Assembly (NCBI GenBank): GCA_018340375.1
Contig: JAFFJZ010000004.1
Location: 23,844,001-23,908,000 of the forward strand
Direction: 5' to 3'
DNA length: 64,000 nt
Source of the DNA: Gonatopus flavifemur
Taxonomy: Eukaryota > Arthropoda > Insecta > Hymenoptera > Dryinidae
The notes under the pieces: model-generated
What the model saw: the letters and a program-made list of their open reading frames with translations, nothing else
What the model was told of the DNA's origin: nothing
Database searches by the model: none
Program-made: the position numbers and the translations under genes
Part shown: one piece after another, positions 59,801 through 64,000 of the stretch
Layout: each line of letters opens with the position of its first letter
Position numbering within the stretch: position 1 is the first letter of the stretch

Positions 59801-61447
59801 TCAAGTCTCATTCTGTCCGCGATATTCATAAATCAGGATAAAATGTTCCTAAAAATCAAATAGGAGAACCAAAAACGTTCTGATTTTTCGACTTCGGAAC
59901 TTTATTCTACCAGCTCCAGTGGGTATCAGAGTATCAGAGTACTTGGGACAGGGAACTTCAACTCAATACGAAATACTACTACGAGTTAGTTTTAATCCTT
60001 TAGTGCGGTAGCGCTGTGTTTCTCCTATGTTTCTTCATGGGGAACTGTAGCGCCATTACACTAAAGAATTGGAACTAGACTAAAAAAATCGTAACATTAT
60101 TGCTGGTAGAGTTGGAGCTCGGCGCAACTTCATCGGAAATAATGTTGTTACGAATTTAGTTCAATTTGAAATTTTTTTAGTGCCAGGGCGCAATGATCGC
60201 GCATAGCTCGTCGAATTAAATTTATTATTGTACAAAATGATTTTTCATTGGATGATCAATGATCCATGGTATTTGAACAGTTTGAAATGCAAATCGATGG
60301 TTCCGAGCTGGAATAATTTAATTACAATTCCGCTTGACAACAGAAGAAGGTATGTTCGTGTGAATAACAATGGAGCTATGCTGATTTGATTCCAAAACAA
60401 ATTGTAGTCGCGTTATTCTAGATCGGAGTTATCGAAATGTCCACTTTCGAGACAATCCTCAAATGATTTTCAAACAATGGTCATATCGTAGAACAGTCTT
60501 TGAGTAGTATCTGAATGTAATGGCTGCTGAATAGGAAAGCGACATAGAAATGTCTGCATGAAAATCGAGACTGAATATTTCTCTGTCGCTCTACGTCGCT
60601 GTTCCATTCAGCTACCGTTCCTCCATCGATCGTCCACGGTGGAGCCTTCCAAAGTAGCTGATCAGACTAGATGATCAGCTACTCCGGAAGGCTCCCGAAA
60701 TTCTACGGTGACGGTACTGTCCGGAAGTATGAATATTCGAATTCATGTGTTAGATTGGCAACTAACTACGAATTTCTATATTCATTATATTTTCCCTATC
60801 AAAGTCAAATACCAAATTTACAAATGTGGATTCCTGTACTTAATTTCTTCTCTTGATTTATCAATCCGAAATGTGGGTTCAACATTTTGAATGATAAATA
60901 TTCTACATTCTGGCTGAAGTTATTCGTAATCACTTACTTCTTAACCCGACAAGATCTCAACGCTCGAAAATTTTTTCAGAATTTTTCAAATTTGAACAAA
61001 TCCTATATTGATAATCTTAATTTTTTCATGGGACGCTATTGTTATGATTTTTCCAAACGTTTTAAGATATATTTATTTCTTCATTTACAATACCAAGTTG
61101 TTAGAATTGATGGAATTTTATATTTTCAGTGACAAAATAAATTAATCGGCTTTTCATTAAGAATATATCACTTTTTAATACTAATATCGTCTCACAAGAT
61201 TGAAAGCGTTCATTATTTCGTGTATTTTTCTTTCCAGAGCAAAGGTGGAATCTTGGCACGTGCTTGTGAACACATCACGGAATTAAAAGAAGCACGTGAA
61301 AATTTGACACAAAGTTTAGATGAGAATGCTCAATTGATGGAAGAAGCTAAAAATTTACGAAGGCTCGTGACCGAATTGAAGAAAGAGAATGCTCAGCTAA
61401 AAACACAAATTCCTATGTCTTCTACACCTTATATATTAGGTACTTGA
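41854..61447 (+). CDS. Usf: Upstream stimulatory factor, bHLH-leucine zipper (4 exons, join)
   Basis: Join of 41854-41891, 42794-43169, 55639-55773 and 61238-61447 gives 252 aa. An in-frame TGA at 41836-41838 precedes the ATG. Residues 60-80 (VQYHLCEI...VAYRVVRV) match the USF-specific pattern VQYxF...VxYRVIQV. LNDQFYVL near residue 107 corresponds to the GQFFV segment. The basic region is HNEVERRRRDKINNW with the E-box contacts His146, Glu150 and Arg154. The loop ends at GDMK, helix 2 is SKGGILARACEHITEL, and leucines 216, 223, 230 and 237 form the zipper. USF proteins are known to bind CACGTG as dimers in the nucleus. The protein is somewhat shorter than typical family members (about 300 aa), mostly in the linker and tail. 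Introns of 0.9, 12.5 and 5.5 kb hold many transposons. Confidence 0.9.
42206..42411. repeat. Palindrome in Usf intron 1
   Basis: GAAGTTTGAATCGTTTACAG at the left and AAACGATTCAAACTTCAGC at the right. Related single arms are at 20,396 and 43,190. The open frame across it is a by-product of the hairpin. Confidence 0.5.
42794..43169 (+). CDS. Usf: Usf exon 2 (acidic region and USF-specific region)
   Basis: The acceptor is TTTCATAG and the donor is AAG|GTTTGT. It encodes an acidic activation-like segment (EDAEVVECEGDAEG...EEED) and the VQYHLCEI/VAYRVVRV segment. Phase 0 at the 3' end. Confidence 0.88.
43170..44080 (+). other. Start of Usf intron 2, few recognisable elements
   Basis: A GAAATTTCAATCATTTATAG repeat arm (43,190) and a TACACTGAGAGAAAAAAATAG terminus (43,422) are visible. 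The remainder is unassigned AT-rich DNA. Confidence 0.35.
44085..44215. repeat. GGTAGCGCT-word palindrome
   Basis: CCAACAAGATGAAGACAGTG, then CAGCACTGATGGAAGCG and the words GGTAGCGCT/GGTAGTGCC in alternating orientation. Ends uncertain. Confidence 0.35.
44244..44460. repeat. CA(C/T)TGAGAGAAAAA-ended palindrome with AACGCAT words
   Basis: The left end CATTGAGAGAAAAAGCATGT and the right, inverted, CACCGAAAGAAAAAGAATGC are followed on both sides by TCTAAATGCAAGGGAGC. The interior iterates GTTATAACGTGC and AACGCATTT. Confidence 0.55.
44914..45038. mobile_element. PIF/Harbinger-type MITE, 125 bp, TTA duplication
   Basis: TTA at 44911-44913 and 45039-45041, and the related host phrase AACTTATATGG has it once. 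The ends are AGGCCTGAGCACACAAACGC and, inverted, GGGCCTGAGCACACAAACGC. TTA/TAA duplications with GGGCC-type ends are typical of PIF/Harbinger. Confidence 0.65.
45067..45308. mobile_element. hAT-type MITE, 242 bp
   Basis: Flanked by CACCGCAT (45059-45066) and CACCACAT (45309-45316), 7 of 8 identical. The ends are CAAGGAGTATCAGGAGGGAA and, inverted, CAAGGAGCATCAGGAGGAAA. Its partial copy is at 58,616. Confidence 0.7.
45367..45529. mobile_element. hAT MITE, 163 bp, perfect 8-bp duplication
   Basis: ATATAAGT at 45359-45366 and 45530-45537. The ends are CAGTGATGCCAGGAAATACG and, inverted, CAGTGATGCCAGGAAAAACG. The arms extend about 45 bp. Confidence 0.85.
45565..45768. mobile_element. CAGAGATGAATAGC MITE, copy 2
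   Basis: It lies between CTTCAGAC (45557-45564) and CTTCAGAC (45769-45776). The terminal C of the element may overlap the first copy, so the duplication is 7 or 8 bp. It is 85-90% similar to 40,103-40,308 over its length by eye. Confidence 0.65.
45777..46105. mobile_element. hAT-type MITE, 329 bp, CAGACCCCTCCGACT ends
   Basis: CTTCAGAC at 45769-45776 and 46106-46113. The ends are CAGACCCCTCCGACT and their exact inverse. The interior is not palindromic and has no coding capacity. Confidence 0.75.
46114..46322. mobile_element. hAT MITE, 209 bp, CAGTGATGCCAGATTCG ends
   Basis: CTTCAGAC at 46106-46113 and CTTCACAC at 46323-46330. The ends are CAGTGATGCCAGATTCGAGA and their inverse. The arms contain ACCGCTTCCCC and the loop contains TCTCTCGCTCGCCC. 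It is the same family as 57,183-57,385. Confidence 0.8.
46914..47032. mobile_element. 119-bp palindrome, CCCTAACAGCACACC ends
   Basis: CCCTAACAGCACACCCACCG at the left and the inverse CCCGTACAACACACCCACCG at the right, with TA on both sides. The interior iterates CTCCGTNGCCTCCACG. The stretch 46,331-46,913 before it shows nothing definite. Confidence 0.6.
47065..47219. repeat. TTGGCCCAAC-word array
   Basis: CATGGCCCAACAAGC, AACTTGGTTCAGTTGGAC and GGTTGGCCCAACAGCC. Short words in both orientations, as at 18.9 kb. Confidence 0.4.
47224..48248. mobile_element. 1,025-bp near-perfect foldback, TTGA/TCAA flanks
   Basis: TTGA at 47220-47223 and TCAA at 48249-48252. The arms of about 480 bp are nearly identical, from GGTGCCAGGAAGAA inward, including GTCGGGGGAAGTATGAGCTA near 47,640 and its inverse near 47,830. 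Only a handful of mismatches are visible. The centre is near 47,735. No coding capacity. Confidence 0.75.
48655..48870. repeat. GGTAGGAACC-word array
   Basis: Variants of TAGGTAGNAC, CCTACCTAAC and GGTTCTAC recur in both orientations. A terminal GTTTTTTCAACAGGG closes it. Confidence 0.4.
48880..49480. repeat. Second copy of the 44.6 kb host repeat
   Basis: GGGATGAAACTCATATGGGAC, CACGTGATATAAGTTTCATC and CAGGTTGAAACTTATGTGGGG match the host phrases at 44,640-45,060 without the MITEs. It runs into a microsatellite. Confidence 0.5.
49371..49428. repeat. Microsatellite (CG)n(AG)n(CAGA)n
   Basis: CGCGCGCGC, about ten AG units, then six to seven CAGA units. The open frames on both strands are by-products of the repeat. 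Confidence 0.85.
50118..51505 (+). pseudogene. mariner transposase pseudogene
   Basis: It begins MSNFVPESDDLRKALIFCFH. An in-frame stop follows DAESH, a frameshift lies near 50,330, and two stops flank KSRENTCDILL. TGDEKWIYF carries the first catalytic Asp and LLHDNAPA the second. PYSPDLAPSD is the family motif, expected to hold the third Asp of the D,D34D triad. A frameshift lies near 51,365 and the frame ends WSKCVESSGRYFE. The coding sequence is also cut after VVFHE by the hAT MITE. The family length is about 345 aa. It is non-functional. Confidence 0.88.
50731..51117. mobile_element. hAT MITE, 387 bp, inside the mariner
   Basis: TTCATGAA at 50723-50730 and 51118-51125. The ends are TAGGGGTGCACACGA and its exact inverse. 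Excising it with one duplication restores the mariner reading ...FHEFLKPGE. The interior has GAGACTG/CGAGTCTCG words and no coding sequence. Confidence 0.9.
51653..51950. repeat. Palindrome with GACTTCGGG words
   Basis: GGTAAACCATAACCCGAAGT at the left and the inverse GGTAAACTATAGTAAATCCG at the right. AACCCGAAGTCAGTAAT is mirrored around 51,760. It carries the AGATAGCAC insertion below. Confidence 0.5.
51834..51910. repeat. CCAGATAGCAC-ended palindrome, 77 bp
   Basis: CCAGATAGCACAAGAGTCCT at the left and the inverse CCCAGATAGCACAAGGATTC at the right, with CTT on both sides. It clearly interrupts the GACTTCGGG palindrome, so it behaves as a mobile unit. Same family as 7,888-7,972. Confidence 0.6.
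52603..52750. repeat. TACACTG-ended stretch with TTTTCCG words
   Basis: TACACTGCTAAAAAAAATTG, then variants of GGAAAATTTCCGT/ACGGAAAAA in both orientations. The right end is unclear. Confidence 0.35.
53395..53480 (+). repeat. tRNA-like stretch, possible SINE head
   Basis: GGGTTCGAATCTCG at 53,450 matches a pol III B box. A weak A-box-like GGAGATCAGCTGATG lies about 45 bp upstream, and CGGAGGACCC resembles a tRNA arm. No cloverleaf could be completed, so it is not called as a tRNA gene. Confidence 0.35.
53634..54060. repeat. CACTGAGAAAAAAAAA-ended array with GAATCAATGAATT words
   Basis: CACTGAGAAAAAAAAATGC, then variants of TTTGAATCAATGAATT and ATTCAATG in both orientations. The right end is not resolved. 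Confidence 0.35.
54587..54667. repeat. 80-bp palindrome
   Basis: AATGTGCACAGTTACATAGTTACA at the left is mirrored by TGTAACTATTTAACTATGCACATT at the right, around ATGATAAATTTCAT. Confidence 0.55.
54866..55066. mobile_element. TA-flanked palindrome, 201 bp, CACTGTAAAAAA ends
   Basis: TA at 54864-54865 and 55067-55068. CACTGTAAAAAATTTTTTTC at the left and its inverse TTTTTTTACAGTG at the right. The interior iterates CAAAATTTG, CAAACATTT and GGAGGAAAT. TA duplications are made by Tc1/mariner-type enzymes. Confidence 0.6.
55639..55773 (+). CDS. Usf: Usf exon 3 (basic region, helix 1, loop)
   Basis: 45 codons in phase 0 with acceptor TTCTTTTAG and donor AAA|GTGAAT. KDERRMTHNEVERRRRDK followed by INNWISKLGKLLPDCDQ is nearly identical to USF of other animals. 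It sits about 140 bp after the end of the 3.3 kb CAGGGTTGCGAC element. Confidence 0.93.
55774..57182 (+). other. Start of Usf intron 3
   Basis: Mostly unassigned AT-rich DNA. A loose inverted repeat spans about 56,735-57,080: GGGGGAGGGGAAAAGTCAAATTTTGC mirrored by GCAAAATTTGACGTTTCCCCTCCCCC. Confidence 0.4.
57183..57385. mobile_element. hAT MITE, 203 bp, CAGTGATGCCAGATTCG family
   Basis: CATCAATA at 57175-57182 recurs at 58337-58344 once the 945-bp insertion is removed. The ends are CAGTGATGCCAGATTCGAGA and, inverted, CAGTGATGTCAGATTCGAGA. Arms are about 85 bp. Confidence 0.8.
57388..58332. mobile_element. 945-bp element, CAGGGTGTCTAGCA ends, 6-bp duplication
   Basis: ACTGCA at 57382-57387 and 58333-58338. 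CAGGGTGTCTAGCA and its exact inverse. GTCGGGAATTCC and TCGGGAAAAGTCGGGAA arrays lie just inside both ends. It cuts the right-hand duplication of the hAT MITE 57,183-57,385, so it is younger. A 6-bp duplication fits Dada-like or some hAT elements. Confidence 0.75.
58616..58770. mobile_element. Partial copy of the CAAGGAGTATCAGG hAT MITE
   Basis: CAAGGAGTATCAGGAGGGAA to GTTGGTTGGAG matches the first 155 bp of 45,067-45,308. The second half is missing. Confidence 0.65.
58797..59011. mobile_element. hAT MITE, 215 bp, perfect 8-bp duplication
   Basis: GAAGGAAC at 58789-58796 and 59012-59019. TAGAGAGCCTCAAGGGAGAG and its inverse. The arms are about 95 bp and almost perfect around TAAGCCAAACATAATC. 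Confidence 0.85.
59046..59275. mobile_element. 230-bp palindrome, GGATTGGACTCGCAAACG ends
   Basis: GGATTGGACTCGCAAACGTT at the left and, inverted from the right, AGATTGGGCTCGCAAACGTT. GGTTGCGCGCGCAACC-type words and GTACGTCCGTGT are mirrored inside. The flanks GGCAGCAC and GAGGACAC are only loosely alike. Confidence 0.6.
59276..61237 (+). other. Rest of Usf intron 3
   Basis: A CCGAAGAGAGTATGAAGC fragment of the 37 kb family lies at 59,403. A palindrome spans about 59,718-59,845 (TGAATATCGCGGACAGAATG mirrored). Another with AAAGCGACATAG/TCTCTGTCGCT and AGTAGCTGATCAG/CTGATCAGCTACT lies at about 60,525-60,722. The last 500 bp before exon 4 are unassigned. Confidence 0.4.
61238..61447 (+). CDS. 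Usf: Usf exon 4 (helix 2, leucine zipper, C-terminus)
   Basis: The acceptor TTTCCAG at 61231-61237 continues phase 0 into SKGGILARACEHITEL and a four-leucine zipper, then QIPMSSTPYILGT and TGA. The final codons overlap a possible donor (TTAG|GTACTT at 61,440). A longer alternative tail in a later exon therefore cannot be excluded. Confidence 0.88.
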   Translation, partial: SKGGILARACEHITELKEARENLTQSLDENAQLMEEAKNLRRLVTELKKENAQLKTQIPMSSTPYILGT

Positions 61448-62060
61448 ATTTTATGTTAAATTTGTATCATTGAAGTATGTATTGTGAATGTGATGGAATA
61501 AATATTATATATATCATCGAGCTATCAGAGACTATAATTGTTCATGAAAAGAATTAACCATTGGATAGCCATGTTAATACATGGTTGCGACAGGTCGGGG
61601 AAGTCAGGGAAAAGTCAGAGAATTCATTAGAAGGTCAGGGAATTTCCCTGCCATAACTAACAGTTTCGTATTTACTTGAAGTATTGAAATAGTCACGAGT
61701 CACAATGGAATGTTTTATTTCACTAAACTTCTTAAGTCATATCCTTTATTTTCAGAGAATTTTCACGCATTTGTCGATACAGATACTATAGATATTAGAA
61801 ATAAAAATTCAATTGAAACATGAAATGCAAATCCACTTATTCGTAAATATGAAAAAGTAAATACCACGGCAAATCGTCATCTTTTATATCAAATTAATTT
61901 TATTATTCATAAAAATTAGAATTATTTTTTATGAATTTTTCAATTCATTAACAGATTCTTTTCAAAATTTGGCTAATTTTGAAAATTCAACATTTGCATG
62001 AGGCAAAATAGATTATCATGGATATAAGGAATATTATACCAGTTAGTATATTTTTTTATT
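61448..62060 (+). other. Usf 3' flank with a CAGGGTTGCGAC-family fragment
   Basis: AATAAA at 61,497-61,502, 50 bp after the stop, is a plausible polyadenylation signal. At 61,583-61,655 TGGTTGCGACAGGTCGGGG and TCAGGGAA words are a one-ended copy of the 52,159 family. The rest is AT-rich. Confidence 0.45.
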
Positions 62061-62400
62061 AAGCATGAGGACAAGCATCTAGATTAAACCCTTTACTATC
62101 TAGATACCAGTCAATAATAACTTCCAACACTGAAAAAAACGGAAACGAAATTTCTGTTCGAAATTGTAAATCTACACTAAGAATATTTTGTAGTGCTACC
62201 GTTCTGAATATAGGAAAAATACAATGTATTGGGAGTACAAATTAGTTCGGTCCGGTTTGAGAAGATGACTCTCGCTCTCATGAATGTTTCATAGCCACAA
62301 CCGATTTCAATTGTTTCACAGAGGTTAGACACCTGTGAATAATATTCAGTTGATATCACTCCGAGTTCCTTCTAGAATCCCGATTTTTACTCAGTGAAGT

Positions 62401-63000
62401 ATGTCAAATTTCGTCCTAACCAAGCAGCATTTGCGGGAGGTGCTAGTTTTCTGTTTTAATTGGAAAAAAAGTGCAGCTGTAGCCCATCGAATGCTTGTGG
62501 AAGTTTATGGTGACAATGCTCCAACTGATGAATTATTGAGGGAATGATTTCGACGTTCTAAGAATGGCAATTTCGGTGTCGAAGACAGGCCTTGCTCAAG
62601 ACAACCACAAAAATTCGAAAACGAGGAATTGGAGGCTTGACTCGACGAAGATCCGAGTCAAACGCAACAGGAGCTTGCGGAATCATTAGGAATCACGCAA
62701 CAAGCAGTTTCCGTACGATTACAATTCATGGGCACGATTCAAGAGCAAGGCAATTGGGTGCCTTATGACTTAAAGCCTAGAGACATTGAACGGCGATTTT
62801 TCACTTGCGAGCAGCTGATTCAAAGACAACGGAGAAAGGGGTCCTTACATCGGATTGTGACAGGAGATGAGAAATGGATATTCTACGATAACCCCAAGAA
62901 AAGAAAATACTATGCTATGCCCGGTCAATCGTTGCCATCGACTTCAACATCGACACCAAAGAGGAATATTATGAAGCTGAAGCTACCGAACGAGAGCTAG
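62401..63000 (+). pseudogene. Truncated second mariner transposase
   Basis: MSNFVLTKQHLREVLVFCFN and MLVEVYGDNAP resemble the 50 kb mariner but are clearly diverged from it. Stops replace codons after DELLRE and ENEELEA. SQTQQELAESLGITQQAV is the second helix-turn-helix, and WVPYDLKPRDIE, TGDEKWIFYDNPKK and MPGQ follow. The frame fails after about 200 codons, before the second and third catalytic Asp, and passes into unrelated sequence and then a satellite. No terminal repeats were found. Confidence 0.8.
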
Positions 63001-63109
63001 CAGACGTACGACTACACTTTTGGAAGGGACTGTACTTTTGAGTTTTCTGATATTGAAATCCAACTAGCGGACGAACCAAGACTACTATCGGAATGGAAAT
63101 GATCGATCT

Positions 63110-64000
63110 TTGTAGATTTTGATGCGCTGAATCGAATGAGGTAGGTCTGGAAACACTTGAATGCATTTTGAACGGGATATTTGAGTTTTGAGTGCGGGAA
63201 GAAGTGGAAATATATCATGATTTAGAAGTTTTTCGATGCCTTCTACCATTCAGAAAAATAATTCGCGATTCGGTGATAGGTTTTCTTACAGCTTTTTTGA
63301 TGCCGAATCGAATGGTATAGGTCTCGATGTGTTACGCGGCCATTTTAGAGGGGTAAATGGGGGTTAAAGTCTGGAATCTTGCGAATCACAGGAAAATCGA
63401 GTGATCCAATGTTCATTCCATGCGTTCTACCTTTCAGAAAAAAGATTTGGTGTTCGGTGATGGGTTTTCTTAGAGCTTTTTCGATGCCGGAGCGAATGGT
63501 ATAGGTCTCGATGTGTTACGCGGCCATTTTAGAGGAGTAAATGGGGGTTGAAGTCTGGAATCTCGCGAATCACAGGAAAATCGAGGATAACAATATTCGT
63601 TCCCTGCTTTCTGCCATTCAGAAAAATAATCCGCGGTTCGCTGATGGGTTTTCTTATAGTTCTTCCAATGCCGAATCGAATGGTATAGGTCTCTATGTGT
63701 TACGCGGCCGTTTGAGAGAGTTACATGGGGGTTGAAGGCTGGGATCTTGCAAATGAGAGGGAAATCGACAAGTCCAATGTTCGTTCCATGCCTTCTACGA
63801 TTCAGAAAAATAATTCGCGGTTCGATGATGGGTTCTCCCATAGCTCTTTCAATGCCGAATCGGATGGTATAGGACTCTATGTGTTACGCGGCCGTTTAAG
63901 AGGGTTACATGGGGGTTGAAGTCTGAAAGTCTTGCGGATGAGAGGAAAATCGAGGATTACAATATTCGTTCCCTGCTTTCTGCCATTCAGAAAAATGATC
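63110..64000. repeat. Satellite, about 184-bp unit, running off the window
   Basis: The phrase CCGAATCGAATGGTATAGGTCTC starts near 63,303 and recurs at 63,488, 63,671 and 63,855 (spacings 185, 183, 184), with a diverged first unit near 63,127. Each unit also carries GTGTTACGCGGCC, GGGGGTTGAAGTCTGG and CATTCAGAAAAATAAT. The short open frames repeat with the units and are not genes. Confidence 0.9.

Noticed and set aside
63541..63919. Two 64-codon frames with the same peptide pattern
   Set aside because: They are successive units of the 184-bp satellite.

Overview
The window is animal, almost certainly insect, nuclear DNA. It is AT-rich, its two host genes have GT-AG introns and recognisable animal orthologues, and it carries a mauritiana-type mariner. 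The order of insect cannot be read from this window. Most of the sequence is intron or intergenic DNA built by layers of DNA transposons, mostly short non-autonomous palindromic ones (MITEs).

Region 1 (about 59-25,700, + strand) is the 3' part of a chromatin-remodelling gene that I identify as Rsf1 (remodeling and spacing factor 1). Nine exons give 1,117 codons. The N-terminal domains lie to the left of the window. A long AT-rich 3' UTR follows and has tandem Pumilio-type sites. The first seven exons are compact. The last intron (7,157-22,052) is 14.9 kb of nested TTAA-flanked and other palindromic elements.

Region 2 (about 25,700-41,850) is intergenic. It holds two autonomous-type DNA transposons with broken transposase-like genes. 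The first (26,886-30,630) has CACAGGCCTGCG ends and CTA duplications, and encodes a recurrent arthropod protein family without an assigned function. The second (32,321-36,906) is flanked by TTAA and encodes, on the - strand, a transposase of the family Pfam calls Mutator-like; the TTAA target suggests Kolobok. A 1.7 kb hAT-type element with a perfect 8-bp duplication sits inside the second.

Region 3 (41,854-61,447, + strand) is a complete Usf gene, an E-box binding bHLH-leucine zipper factor of 252 aa in four exons. Its 12.5 kb second intron contains a pile of six MITEs (44.9-46.3 kb), a 1 kb near-perfect hairpin, a broken mariner split by a hAT MITE, and a 3.3 kb element with CAGGGTTGCGAC ends. 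The 5.5 kb third intron contains more hAT MITEs and a 945-bp element with a 6-bp duplication.

Region 4 (61,448-64,000) has Usf 3' flank, a truncated second mariner, and the start of a satellite of about 184 bp per unit that runs out of the window.

Two themes stand out. TTAA elements repeatedly sit side by side sharing one TTAA. Many palindromes have interiors that iterate a short word peculiar to each element, between a few shared terminal motifs.
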